Source of the DNA: Woronichinia naegeliana WA131
GTDB lineage: Bacteria; Cyanobacteriota; Cyanobacteriia; Cyanobacteriales; Microcystaceae
Assembly: GCA_025370055.1 (NCBI GenBank)
Contig: CP073041.1
Coordinates: 1,736,001 to 1,800,000 of the forward strand
Reading direction: 5' to 3'
Length of the DNA: 64,000 bases
Shown here: positions 18,380 through 26,891 of the stretch, in pieces
Layout of the letters: the number at the start of each line of letters is the position of its first letter
How positions within the stretch are numbered: position 1 is the stretch's first letter
The notes under the pieces: model-generated
Told to the model about the DNA's origin: nothing
What the model saw: the letters and a program-made list of their open reading frames with translations, nothing else
The model's database searches: none
Position numbers and translations under genes: made by a program

Positions 18380-19258
18380 TTAATCCTGTTGATCTTTCTT
18401 ACTTTTCTTGCCCCGTTTCTTTTCAAAAGCGGTTCCAAAACCCAGCGCAGCTAAGGAACCTAAAATTGTTAAAGGTTCAGGCGTAGCAACCTCTGTCCCA
18501 TGCCCATCGGGAAAACCAGGACTACCTTTAGCGTGTTGAGCGGGGCCAGGGAAAAAGTCTCCTGGATCACACCCTGGACCAGTCGTGTTATAACAATTGA
18601 CGCTATCGTCTCCGATCTGCCCGCGAACTAATAAAGCTCCATTGGGATTGTGAGTCCAGTTTGCTCCTTGATTAATTAGAGAAATAGAGTTTGAAAGTGT
18701 GAATTGAGAGCCAACACTCTGCGGAATAAAGGCGGCATCGAAATTAACATCAAAAAGAGAGGTAAAGGTTCCTTGCCATTGACCACTATCATCAAACCCC
18801 AAATTTCCCCCACCGAGAGCAACTGTGTTGTGGCTGATGGTCATGGTTCCCGTTGAAGGATTGTTAGCTGTAAGCCCAACGAAGACATCATAGAGGTTTC
18901 CACCCACATTGACGGGAGCAATGCTTTCTAGAGAGAGAGCCGTCAATTGAATATTGATAGTCGCGGAAGTACGCTCCAAAATACCATCATTATTGTCATC
19001 AAAAATTGCATCCTGTAGTCGTGTGATTTTAGTATCTGTGTTTCCTGGCCCAATCGTTAAACCTTTAAAAGTAACGACATCAATTCCTGTGCCAAAATCG
19101 AAGCTGGTGTTTCCATTACCTGGTGTGTGCAGAAAATCAGTACCTTTAATAATATTAAACGCACTTGCAGACTGAGGCAGTCCCAAAAGCGCGACTCCCA
19201 AACCTACAGCCCCGATTAGACTGCGGCTTAACAAACTAGATGAGGAAAAAGATGCCAT
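18380..19258 (-). CDS. Exported PEP-CTERM protein, paralogue 1
   Basis: This is a 292-residue secreted protein. Residues 1-33 form a signal peptide (LSRSLIGAVGLGVALLGLPQ, cut after SASA). The mature domain is rich in Gly, Asn and Asp and has DDNNDGILERTSATINI and a NLGFDDSGQWQGTFTSL strand pattern. The C-terminus (ATPEPLTILGSLAALGFG, then KKRGKK) is the cyanobacterial PEP-CTERM sorting signal processed by an exosortase. It is 105 bp upstream of unbU. Paralogue 2 lies just upstream and shares the signal peptide almost exactly, so they arose by tandem duplication. The function is unknown. A cyanoexosortase gene lies 10 kb away. Confidence 0.8.
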   Translation of the reverse strand: MASFSSSSLLSRSLIGAVGLGVALLGLPQSASAFNIIKGTDFLHTPGNGNTSFDFGTGIDVVTFKGLTIGPGNTDTKITRLQDAIFDDNNDGILERTSATINIQLTALSLESIAPVNVGGNLYDVFVGLTANNPSTGTMTISHNTVALGGGNLGFDDSGQWQGTFTSLFDVNFDAAFIPQSVGSQFTLSNSISLINQGANWTHNPNGALLVRGQIGDDSVNCYNTTGPGCDPGDFFPGPAQHAKGSPGFPDGHGTEVATPEPLTILGSLAALGFGTAFEKKRGKKSKKDQQD

Positions 19259-19267
19259 GAAATAATG

Positions 19268-19315
19268 TTTCCTAATTACAAGTTGAATGAAATGACTAAA
19301 GATTTAGGGCTTTTT
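19268..19315 (-). promoter_or_regulatory. Conserved 5' leader of PEP-CTERM gene 1 with ribosome-binding site
   Basis: The block TTTCCTAATTACAAGTTGAA (plus strand, 19268-19287) and a following TTTAGGGC-T run recur before paralogue 2 at 20318-20365. Read on the minus strand it ends in TTAGGAAA just before the ATG, a plausible ribosome-binding site. Its conservation suggests a shared leader or promoter. Confidence 0.5.
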
Positions 19316-19374
19316 TACGCAGTTTGATACTGGATAAAAAGATTTCTTTTATTTCAGAACTTTAGTTGCCTAAA

Positions 19375-19392
19375 TCCCCCGTTGAAGGGGGA
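19375..19392 (-). terminator. Hairpin between the two PEP-CTERM genes
   Basis: The arms TCCCCC and GGGGGA pair around GTTGAA in the gap between the two genes. There is no strong T run on the minus-strand side, so it may only attenuate read-through. It may instead be the same dispersed CCCCC/GGGGG repeat found near pksE. Confidence 0.4.
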
Positions 19393-19435
19393 CTTATTTT
19401 ATCAGAGAGCCAAGTACTAACTGGCAATGAAGCTA

Positions 19436-20308
19436 TTAGTCAAGATCGACATTTTTGTTCGATTTAGCAAATTTGCTTTTTGCCCAAAGCCCAAAGCCAA
19501 AAAGAACGGTACTACCTACAACAGGAAGAGCGTCGGTTTCCCAGGGAACAGCAATTATTGTTTCATGGGTATCAATAGGACCATGTACTGCTGGACCAGG
19601 ATAAAAATCTCCAAAACCAGGAGGAGGAGAAGTATGTGTGTTGGCATTACCATCTCCTGCTGGACCAGTAACCAAAAGGGCACCTGCTGGAGGTGTATGA
19701 GACCAGTCTGCCCCTGTATTAGTTAAGAGAAAAGAGGTGGAAACGGGGGACAAAGAAGAACCACCATTCACCGGTGTAAAAGTAGCTTCAGCATTAACCG
19801 TAAACTGAGAGGTAAAGGTTCCTTGCAATGTACCACTATCATCAAACCCCAAATTTCCCCCACCGAAGGCAACTGTGTTATGGTTGATGGTCATGCTTCC
19901 AGTGGAGGGCGTGTTATTCAAACCCACTAAGACATCATACAAAAAACCATTTACATTGATTGAATTGACGCTCTTTAAAGAAAGGGCCGCCAATTCAATA
20001 TTGATGGTATCGGAAGTGCGTTCTAAGGTACCATCGTTATTGTCATCGAAAACTGCATCCTCTAGTCGTTTGATTTTGGTGTCTGTATTTCCTGGTCCAA
20101 TAGACAAACCTCGAAAAACAACGTTACCAATGGGGCCGCCAAAATCGTAACTAGTCCCACCTGCACCAGGCGTGGAAAGGTAATCAGTACCTTTAAGAAT
20201 ATTGAGTGCCTTAGCGGACTGAGGCAGTCCCAAAAGCGCGACTCCCAAACCTACAGCCCCGATTAGACTGCGGCTTAACAAATTAGGCGGATTAAAAAAA
20301 GATGTCAT
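19436..20308 (-). CDS. Exported PEP-CTERM-like protein, paralogue 2 (variant sorting tail)
   Basis: This is a 290-residue secreted protein paralogous to the neighbouring gene. It has the same signal peptide (LSRSLIGAVGLGVALLGLPQ) and shared DDNNDGTLERTSDTINIEL and GGGNLGFDDSG blocks. Its C-terminus differs: VPWETDALPVVGSTVLFGFG followed by a basic KSKFAK stretch, in place of the TPEP motif. I read this as a variant tripartite sorting signal (motif, hydrophobic helix, basic end). It starts 61 bp after unbV ends. The mature domain has no recognised catalytic motif. Confidence 0.75.
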   Translation of the reverse strand: MTSFFNPPNLLSRSLIGAVGLGVALLGLPQSAKALNILKGTDYLSTPGAGGTSYDFGGPIGNVVFRGLSIGPGNTDTKIKRLEDAVFDDNNDGTLERTSDTINIELAALSLKSVNSINVNGFLYDVLVGLNNTPSTGSMTINHNTVAFGGGNLGFDDSGTLQGTFTSQFTVNAEATFTPVNGGSSLSPVSTSFLLTNTGADWSHTPPAGALLVTGPAGDGNANTHTSPPPGFGDFYPGPAVHGPIDTHETIIAVPWETDALPVVGSTVLFGFGLWAKSKFAKSNKNVDLD

Positions 20309-20317
20309 GTGATAATA

Positions 20318-20365
20318 TTTCCTAATTACAAGTTGAACGAAGCTCCTAGATTTAGGGGCTTTTTT
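20318..20365 (-). promoter_or_regulatory. Conserved 5' leader of PEP-CTERM gene 2
   Basis: This is the second copy of the leader block described before gene 1. The 20-bp core is identical and the TTTAGGGGC-T run is close. It sits between the unbV stop and the ATG of paralogue 2. Confidence 0.5.
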
Positions 20366-20369
20366 TCTT

Positions 20370-22289
20370 CTAAGTCAGACTAGAAGAAGATTTTGCCGAA
20401 TCGCCAAGTTGAACCGTATGCCAACCTGGAGATAACAACAAACTTTTTTGTTGGGGCTGTCTTTGGCTATTTCGCCATTGCACCTCAACCGATAAAGGAG
20501 AATTGGTAGAGACATCTCCTAAACCAAAATGCAACTCTGGACTACGCGCCCCCGAATGACCATTGCCGCCATCCACCTGGGACACCAGAAAACGACCATT
20601 TGGTAACAAAATTTTTGCCGTCGCGCCGATCGCCGCCGAACCTGTTGGCAACTGAAGACGCAACCCTAAAAACTGATTATGGTGGGGACTATCGTTGCGA
20701 TAAAAATAGGAATCTTCCCACTGATTAGCAATGACAAAATCCAAATCCCCATCCCCGTCCACATCCGCCGTCGCAATACCACGAGTCACAAAGGGAGCAT
20801 CTAACCCCAACTCTTTGGCAAAATCGTAATAACGACCATCCTTCGCACGGACATAGAAAGGATTCGGCACATGGCCACTCAGGTCATCCCCTGGATGCAA
20901 CGCAAACCAACTAGTAGGATGGGGCAAGGCTAGATCATTACTCAGAGCCAACTCCTGTAATTCAGGCCAACGATCCGTTTCACCCTTGCGAAAACCTGTG
21001 GCCTGCAAAGCCTCCATTTCCCCATCATTGTCAAAATCACCAAACTTGGTTTCCCAACTCCAACTACTGCGAGAAACTCCCAAATATTCTGACTGATCCA
21101 CATAGGGCGCGATTCCTCGTCGCATTTTCTCCGTTTCTCCCGTACTGGTAAAGAGAAAATGACTTTCTTCTAGGGCATACTCATCAGCAATATTGCTAAC
21201 GTAAATATCGAGTAAACCATCCTGATTAATATCGGCAAAATCTACCCCCATCCCCTTATAGGAATCGTGACCCAAAACCTTAGAATTGGGAGTCGTTAAA
21301 CCCTTTTCACCTTCTAAAAGTGCGAATTGCAATTGACCCGATTGAGAACGATTATGGAGTAGGCGATCGGGGCCAAAATCATTGGCAAAATAAATCTCAG
21401 GGCGCAAATCTCCATCTAAATCGGCGGTTCCAATGGCCAAAGTCCAGGCTTTAGCAATGTTTTCGGTAAAAACCCCCGCCACATCCTCAAATTGAACGCT
21501 GGGATTGTTTCCCGTCGTGGCCTGAGTCCAACGAAAAATATGGTTGGTTCCGCCGTTGTAAGCACGAGTCATGGAATCTTGCATTGGCGCAATATTTGTG
21601 GACTTAACATTGAGAATTTCTGAATTATCGGGAAAATAATTACCAATAATCAAATCACTGTGACCATCCCCATCTAAATCGGAAAAAGTGGCTGCATTGG
21701 TGAACCATTCTTCTCCCTGACCGACGGTTGGCACTAACTCCTGTGATAAATAATTCTCTGCTTCTAAGGTTTTTTTCTGCTGATTTAAAAAGGCAACGGG
21801 CGTTCTGCCCCAGTAGTAAACCAACAAATCTACCCGACCATCCTCATTCACATCATTTGGCAAACAACCCATAGGCGCGATCGCCGCCGCATCATAGCCG
21901 TTATAAACAGTTTCTAGGGTAAAAGGCTGATAGCGATCGCCTGTCCCTGGCACAGGAGCCACAATCACCTGATCTGTGCGGGGTTCCACATAACACAAAT
22001 CATTGGCTAGACCATCTCCATCCAAATCATTGAGAGCGACTGAAGCTCCTACTGCCGAAACCCAAGCTGAATGGCGGGCTAAACTGGGATTAACTCCCCG
22101 TTCCTGTTTTTTGGGAACCCCTGTTACTTCAGGTAAGGGCAAACGGGTAAAGGCAAAACGAGAGGCGATCGCACTTTTTTCACTCTGAGACAAGGCGGGC
22201 AATTGGGCCAATACCAATAGAGCGAGAATTACCGTCACAGCCAAAATCCGTTTAGCTTGACCCCTTAAGAAAGTTATTAATTTTTTCAT
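20370..22289 (-). CDS. unbV: UnbV / E3 enediyne cassette protein (FG-GAP repeats, ASPIC/UnbV domain)
   Basis: This is a 639-residue exported protein. Residues 1-35 form a signal peptide (ILAVTVILALLVLAQLPALSQ). The body is a beta-propeller type with calcium-binding loops of the form DxDxDG: DLDGDGLAND, DVNEDGRVD, DLDGDGHSD, DINQDGLLD, DFDNDGEME and DVDGDGDLD. The C-terminal 90 residues form the ASPIC/UnbV domain (IGATAKILL, VDGGNGHSGARSPELHFGLG). UNBV is one of the five conserved enediyne cassette families, with a role downstream of polyene release that is not biochemically settled. It is 114 bp downstream of unbL. Confidence 0.85.
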   Translation of the reverse strand: MKKLITFLRGQAKRILAVTVILALLVLAQLPALSQSEKSAIASRFAFTRLPLPEVTGVPKKQERGVNPSLARHSAWVSAVGASVALNDLDGDGLANDLCYVEPRTDQVIVAPVPGTGDRYQPFTLETVYNGYDAAAIAPMGCLPNDVNEDGRVDLLVYYWGRTPVAFLNQQKKTLEAENYLSQELVPTVGQGEEWFTNAATFSDLDGDGHSDLIIGNYFPDNSEILNVKSTNIAPMQDSMTRAYNGGTNHIFRWTQATTGNNPSVQFEDVAGVFTENIAKAWTLAIGTADLDGDLRPEIYFANDFGPDRLLHNRSQSGQLQFALLEGEKGLTTPNSKVLGHDSYKGMGVDFADINQDGLLDIYVSNIADEYALEESHFLFTSTGETEKMRRGIAPYVDQSEYLGVSRSSWSWETKFGDFDNDGEMEALQATGFRKGETDRWPELQELALSNDLALPHPTSWFALHPGDDLSGHVPNPFYVRAKDGRYYDFAKELGLDAPFVTRGIATADVDGDGDLDFVIANQWEDSYFYRNDSPHHNQFLGLRLQLPTGSAAIGATAKILLPNGRFLVSQVDGGNGHSGARSPELHFGLGDVSTNSPLSVEVQWRNSQRQPQQKSLLLSPGWHTVQLGDSAKSSSSLT

Positions 22290-22403
22290 CTTGAACCTCG
22301 CAATCTGTTAATTTAAGTAGCTGGTTGCAATTAAAAATAAAATGTGGGATGGGCATCTTGCCTGTCCATAGGCTGGAAGCCTGTTCTACGCTCTAACAAT
22401 TAA

Positions 22404-23432
22404 TTAAACTTTGAACTTATTTTTGATACGCGATCGCCAAAACTCGTAGGCGGGTGTAATGTCATCAACAGGTAAATTTACCAATGCCTCATCCGTAATT
22501 ACTGCAACCGCAACCGAAGACTGTTGCCAGATTAATTGACAAATTTGTTCTGTATGCTTAGGCAAATAACCCGCCCGTAAACGAGCCTTCGCCGCAAAAG
22601 CAATTCCTTGGGCTAAATCGGGTAAATAAGTTTGAGATAATTCCCCCAACTCCATCATTTCCGATGGACTTAATCCTCCCGCATAGGCAGAAGCTAAACC
22701 GACTCCACTCCATAAATCCGCCCTTCTTGTTTCAGAAAAAAGCTGGATCGTAGCCGCAATGCGTTTAACATCCAGACCCAAAACAAAACAAAGACTGCGC
22801 CCTAAACCCTGGTCAAATGCCCGCACCGCATAACCCGATAAATTTTTAGGAATGCTCTGTTTTTCTACCTGTGCTCGCCAATAAAAATACCCCTGATGGA
22901 AACCGTAACCATCGATCGCTAACCAGCCCAGAAGTGAAGACTGAGACTGAGAATTATCTGCACGATTCAAAGTTGGTAAATAACGAGAAATTCCTCCAGG
23001 CAAACGCGACAATGCCCAACCCATTCCCACATAGGCAAGATATACATAGGTATCTCCTGCTCCTGTTAAAAATGGCTGAAGCCGGTTCCCTTGCCAAGGC
23101 GTAAAGAAATCGGAGAGGGTCAAACCCATCGCCGCTCCTTCGTAAGCAAAACCTTGATATTCGGAATCAATGGCGTTTAATTCAATCACCAGTTTTTCTA
23201 AGGATTCGGCGGCGATCGCCCCATGATAACCCGTTAAAAAAGTCATCCCAATTTGTTCAACTCGCTCTTGTTTCTGAGGATCAGTAATCTGAAAACCCCG
23301 CCGAATTACGGTGACTTCTTCCAGAGAAATACCCAAAAAACGGCGTTTCACCTTTCCCCAGGAAATCGGTTGGAGAAAGGACGAGCTAGTTGCCGACGGT
23401 GGACTAAGAGGCTCAATAAGCTGGGATGGCAT
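22404..23432 (-). CDS. unbL: UnbL / E4 enediyne cassette protein (DUF1702-like)
   Basis: This is a protein of about 342 residues from the ATG at 23432. The frame stays open another 33 codons upstream, but those codons only translate a simple AAACAAATC repeat, so I reject the longer start. Marks of the UNBL/DUF1702 type are RRFLGISLEEVTVIRRGF near residue 32, a GMTFLTGYHGAI segment, FAYEGAAMGL near residue 95, and DGYGFHQGYFYW near residue 180. It is the first gene of the cassette. The biochemical role is not known, and it is required for enediyne formation in studied clusters. Assignment rests on motif memory plus synteny. Confidence 0.78.
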   Translation of the reverse strand: MPSQLIEPLSPPSATSSSFLQPISWGKVKRRFLGISLEEVTVIRRGFQITDPQKQERVEQIGMTFLTGYHGAIAAESLEKLVIELNAIDSEYQGFAYEGAAMGLTLSDFFTPWQGNRLQPFLTGAGDTYVYLAYVGMGWALSRLPGGISRYLPTLNRADNSQSQSSLLGWLAIDGYGFHQGYFYWRAQVEKQSIPKNLSGYAVRAFDQGLGRSLCFVLGLDVKRIAATIQLFSETRRADLWSGVGLASAYAGGLSPSEMMELGELSQTYLPDLAQGIAFAAKARLRAGYLPKHTEQICQLIWQQSSVAVAVITDEALVNLPVDDITPAYEFWRSRIKNKFKV

Positions 23433-23762
23433 AATCTTAAAATATTTTGATGAAAAAAATGTATAAAATAGAGATGTAAAACTAAAACAAATCAAACAAA
23501 CCAAACAAATCAAACAAATCAAACAAATCAAAACCCAGACATGGATTTTTATGTCCGATGCTGTACATTTAACGAACTTAAATTGTCAAATGCTTTTTAA
23601 TATACAACTTGTATCGAATCCTAGTCGGATAAAATAGATTTGTCAAGTTTGCAAGGCTTAAAAAGCATTAAGTTATATGTATATTTGTAAAGAAGACTTC
23701 TAAATTAAAATCAAAATTAACGATTAATAATTACTGACAACCGTAATTCCACCGAGCCAAAA
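23433..23762. promoter_or_regulatory. Divergent promoter region between unbL and devB
   Basis: This 330-bp gap must contain the promoters for the enediyne cassette (minus) and for devBC (plus). It is AT-rich, with candidate -10 boxes but no operator I can defend. Its left part carries the AAACAAATC repeat listed separately. Confidence 0.5.
23485..23529. repeat. Five tandem copies of AAACAAATC
   Basis: Five 9-bp units lie head to tail, the second with one T-to-C change. They sit just upstream of unbL and could lie in its leader. Copy number may vary between strains. Confidence 0.8.
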
Positions 23763-24923
23763 ATGACCGTGGTAAAAACGCTATGGGGTGTGCTATTGGG
23801 AATATTGATTGCCTCTGGCGTAGGGATTGGTATCAACTATTTCCGCTTTTCTGCTTCCCTGCCGACGACAGTTAAACCTCGTCCCAGGGCAGCACCCGTC
23901 GAGGAAAATGTGGCCGCCCTAGGTAGATTGGAACCTCAGGGGGAGGTGATCTATCTTTCCGCGCCAGCCGCGATTGAAGGGGCAAGGGTTGAAAAACTAT
24001 TGGTGAAATTAGGAGAAACAGTAGGACGGGGGCAAATTATTGCTATTTTAGATAACTATGAACGTCTTAAAAGTGCTTTAATTTTGGTTCAAAAACAGGT
24101 TAAAGTGGCTCAAACCCATTTAGCTCAGGTAAAAGCAGGAGCAAAAGCCGGTAAAATTCAAGCTCAAACGGCAGTAATTCGATCGCTACAGGCTGAACTT
24201 GAAGGCCAGATCGCCAGTCAAACGGCTACGATCAAACGTCTGCAATACGAATTACACAATGCAAAAACCGAGTGCGATCGCTATCAAAGTCTTTATGAAA
24301 ATGGAGCAATTGCTGCCTCTCAACGGGATAGTATTTGTCTCCAAGAAGATACTTTGCGCTCCCAATGGCAAGAAGCTCAAGCAACGCGATCGCGGACAAT
24401 TAATACTCTGAATCAACAGTTAACAGAAGCCAGGGCCACTCGCACCGAAATTGTGGAAGTCAGACCGACCGATTTAGCGGCTGCTCAAGCAGAAATAGAA
24501 ACGGCCCAGGCAGGCGTTAAACAGGCCGAAGCTAATTTGACTTTGGCATTAGTTCGGAGTCCCCAAGCAGGTCAAATTTTAAAAATCTACACCTTTGCAG
24601 GAGAACGGGTGGGAGAAAAGGGCATTGTTGCTTTAGGAAATACTCAACAGATGGATGTAGTCGCGGAAGTCTATGAAACAGATATTCATAAAGTTGTGAT
24701 CGGTCAAAAAGCCACTATTAAGAGTCAAGGATTATCCTCAGAATTAACGGGAAAAGTGACGGAAATTGGGTTACAAATTGGCAAAAAAGATGTCTTAGGA
24801 ACTGACCCGGCGGCGGATAGTGATGTTAGGGTTGTAGAGGTCAAAATTAGTCTTGATGCCGATTCGAGTCAAAAAGTACGAACATTAACAAACTTACAGG
24901 TAAATGTGATTATTCATTTGTGA
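23763..24923 (+). CDS. devB: DevB-type membrane fusion protein (HlyD family)
   Basis: This is a 386-residue periplasmic adaptor of a DevBCA-type ABC exporter. One N-terminal membrane helix covers residues 7-27. A biotinyl-lipoyl-like half domain begins near residue 50 (VAALGRLEPQGEVIYLSAP). A long Ala/Gln-rich coiled coil runs over about residues 95-255. A second half follows with ALVRSPQAGQILKI and VYETDIHKVVIGQ. DevB links the inner-membrane pump to a TolC-like channel. In heterocyst formers it exports glycolipids; here the substrate is unknown. It diverges from the enediyne cassette and is followed 25 bp later by devC. Confidence 0.9.
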   Translation: MTVVKTLWGVLLGILIASGVGIGINYFRFSASLPTTVKPRPRAAPVEENVAALGRLEPQGEVIYLSAPAAIEGARVEKLLVKLGETVGRGQIIAILDNYERLKSALILVQKQVKVAQTHLAQVKAGAKAGKIQAQTAVIRSLQAELEGQIASQTATIKRLQYELHNAKTECDRYQSLYENGAIAASQRDSICLQEDTLRSQWQEAQATRSRTINTLNQQLTEARATRTEIVEVRPTDLAAAQAEIETAQAGVKQAEANLTLALVRSPQAGQILKIYTFAGERVGEKGIVALGNTQQMDVVAEVYETDIHKVVIGQKATIKSQGLSSELTGKVTEIGLQIGKKDVLGTDPAADSDVRVVEVKISLDADSSQKVRTLTNLQVNVIIHL

Positions 24924-24948
24924 AACTAGTTTCCTAGTTTATCTATGT

Positions 24949-26121
24949 ATGCGATTTAAAACTCCCCTGGCCTGGTTACAACTTAAATACGAAAAAATGC
25001 GCCTCTGGGTAGCGATCGCGGGCATCAGTTTTGCTGTCGTGTTAATGTTTATGCAATTAGGTTTTCAGGCAGCCCTTTTCGATAGTGCGGTACAGGTTCA
25101 AAATAGTTTTAACGGTGATGTTTTTTTATTAAGTCCCCGCTCCACGGCCTTGATCGCCATGAAAGGTTTTTCAGAACGACGACTGTATCAAGCTCTTAAA
25201 TTTCCTGAAGTGGAATACATTGCTCCCATTTATTTGGGTTTTGCTCAGTGGAAAAACCCCGATAAACCAACCTATTGGCGCAACATTCATATTATTGGTT
25301 TTGATATACGCTATCCTGTTTTTAATTTACCCAATTTTGACGCTAATTATCAAAAACTTCAACAGCCAGATGTGGTCTTATTTGATTCTGCTTCTCGTCC
25401 TGAATTTGGTAATATTGTTAAGGATTTTAAAACCAAGGGAAATGTACAAACCGAAATTGATAATCTCAGTTCAGGTTCTCGCCGTACTCAAGTTGTCGGT
25501 CTTTTTCAGTTAGGAACCTCTTTTGGCATTGATGGTAATTTAATCACGAGTCAGCTTAATTTTTTGCGTATTTTTTCTCAACGTCAAAAGGGATTAATTG
25601 AAGTCGGTTTAATCAAACTCAAGTCTGGAATTAATGCTGATCAATTTAAACAAAAATTACAAATTGCTTTGCCACCTGATGTTATTATTTTGACTAAACA
25701 GGAATGGATTGATTTCGAGAAAAATTATTGGATGACAAGCACCGCGATCGGTTTTATTTTTACCCTTGGAGTGGGCATGGGATTAATTGTGGGTATTGTG
25801 GTTGTTTATCAAATTCTCTATACGGATGTAACGGAACATTTGCGCGAATATGCAACACTCAAGGCGATCGGTTATCAACATCACTATTTTCTCTTTTTAG
25901 TCTTTCAAGAAGCTTTTATTTTGGCGATTTTAGGTTATGTTCCTGGTTTTTTAGTGTCATCAGGTTTATATCATTTAGCTAAACAGGCAACCTTATTACC
26001 GATTATGATGACTCAGGAACGCATCTTACTGGTTTTTTCTTTGACCCTCTTGATGTGTTTCCTCGCAGGAGCGATCGCTATTCAAAAACTACAAGCAGCT
26101 GATCCTGCGGATATTTTCTAG
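24949..26121 (+). CDS. devC: DevC-type ABC exporter permease
   Basis: This is a 390-residue permease of the DevC (MacB/FtsX-like) type. The first membrane helix is near residues 20-42 (LWVAIAGISFAVVLMFMQLGFQAALFDSA split). A large periplasmic domain follows. Three C-terminal helices lie near residues 265-290, 320-345 and 360-383, ending LQAADPADIF, typical of DevC. The usual third gene, the ATPase devA, does not follow; the next gene is an exported Cys-containing protein. The pump therefore needs an ATPase encoded elsewhere. The start at 24949 follows devB closely. Confidence 0.9.
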   Translation: MRFKTPLAWLQLKYEKMRLWVAIAGISFAVVLMFMQLGFQAALFDSAVQVQNSFNGDVFLLSPRSTALIAMKGFSERRLYQALKFPEVEYIAPIYLGFAQWKNPDKPTYWRNIHIIGFDIRYPVFNLPNFDANYQKLQQPDVVLFDSASRPEFGNIVKDFKTKGNVQTEIDNLSSGSRRTQVVGLFQLGTSFGIDGNLITSQLNFLRIFSQRQKGLIEVGLIKLKSGINADQFKQKLQIALPPDVIILTKQEWIDFEKNYWMTSTAIGFIFTLGVGMGLIVGIVVVYQILYTDVTEHLREYATLKAIGYQHHYFLFLVFQEAFILAILGYVPGFLVSSGLYHLAKQATLLPIMMTQERILLVFSLTLLMCFLAGAIAIQKLQAADPADIF

Positions 26122-26239
26122 CTGATATTTTTTAATTTTGTATTTTTTAAGGTTTGGCAAGGAACCCCTTGATTTTTATTCCGTCTCTGTTTACAATTCA
26201 ATTGGTTTAGCCATTCTGCATTTTCAAGAGTTCCAAACC

Positions 26240-26830
26240 ATGCTGTTTAACGTTCTCCATTCTTACCGACCTTCCCTTTCCCTCTGGCCTCTCTCCTTGG
26301 GCTTGCTGCTTTGGAATGGAAGTTTATTGCCCGCATTGGCAGATAGTGCAACCGATTGGAACCAGTTTGATGTTTGTGTAACCGACTTGACGACTAGCGG
26401 GGTGGATGGGAACCAGGCCAAGTCTGCCTGTGCGGGGGCGTTAATTCCTAAACAATTGTCCGAATGCGTTGTAATGATTCGCAATGGCTCTCCCCTGGAA
26501 GCGACTCCTGCGCTACAGGCTTGTTATCAAGTTCGTCGTCCAGTGGATTTGGGCAATTGTGTCGTTGATATTCAAAATAGTGTTCTTGGTGGTTATACTT
26601 CTCCTACCGATACCGCCACGGGTGTGAGCAGTAATGATTTATCTCTATTAGCGTTGAATTCTTGCCGTGAAAGTCTTTTGCCGGGACGACATTCGGAATG
26701 TGTGATTGCCTTGAGCCGAGATAATACGACTTCATCTCCCCAGATAGCGATGGACACTTGTCTAGCGGCGGAAGATTTCCCAAGAGATTTATTCCCGACC
26801 TATAGCCAAACCCAGGAAAAGGCGCAATAA
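26240..26830 (+). CDS. Exported hypothetical protein with repeated Cys motifs
   Basis: This is a protein of about 196 residues from the ATG at 26240. The frame is open further upstream but lacks an ATG. A signal peptide covers roughly residues 1-34 (LWPLSLGLLLWNGSLLPALA). The mature part has three similar blocks with spaced Cys: FDVCVTDL...SACAGAL, LSECVVMI...LQACYQV, and SECVIALS...MDTCLAAE. These suggest an internal repeat stabilised by disulfides. I do not recognise the family by name. It follows devC on the same strand, but a functional link is not shown. Confidence 0.65.
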   Translation: MLFNVLHSYRPSLSLWPLSLGLLLWNGSLLPALADSATDWNQFDVCVTDLTTSGVDGNQAKSACAGALIPKQLSECVVMIRNGSPLEATPALQACYQVRRPVDLGNCVVDIQNSVLGGYTSPTDTATGVSSNDLSLLALNSCRESLLPGRHSECVIALSRDNTTSSPQIAMDTCLAAEDFPRDLFPTYSQTQEKAQ

Positions 26831-26891
26831 AATAGAAAATATAATCTTGGCATAGTCATTGCTTGGAATTTTAGTGCTGCGGGTGACATCA

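Noticed and set aside
23433-23531. Cys/Leu/Ile-rich N-terminal extension of unbL
   Set aside because: It only translates the AAACAAATC tandem repeat; the family-like sequence begins after the ATG at 23432.
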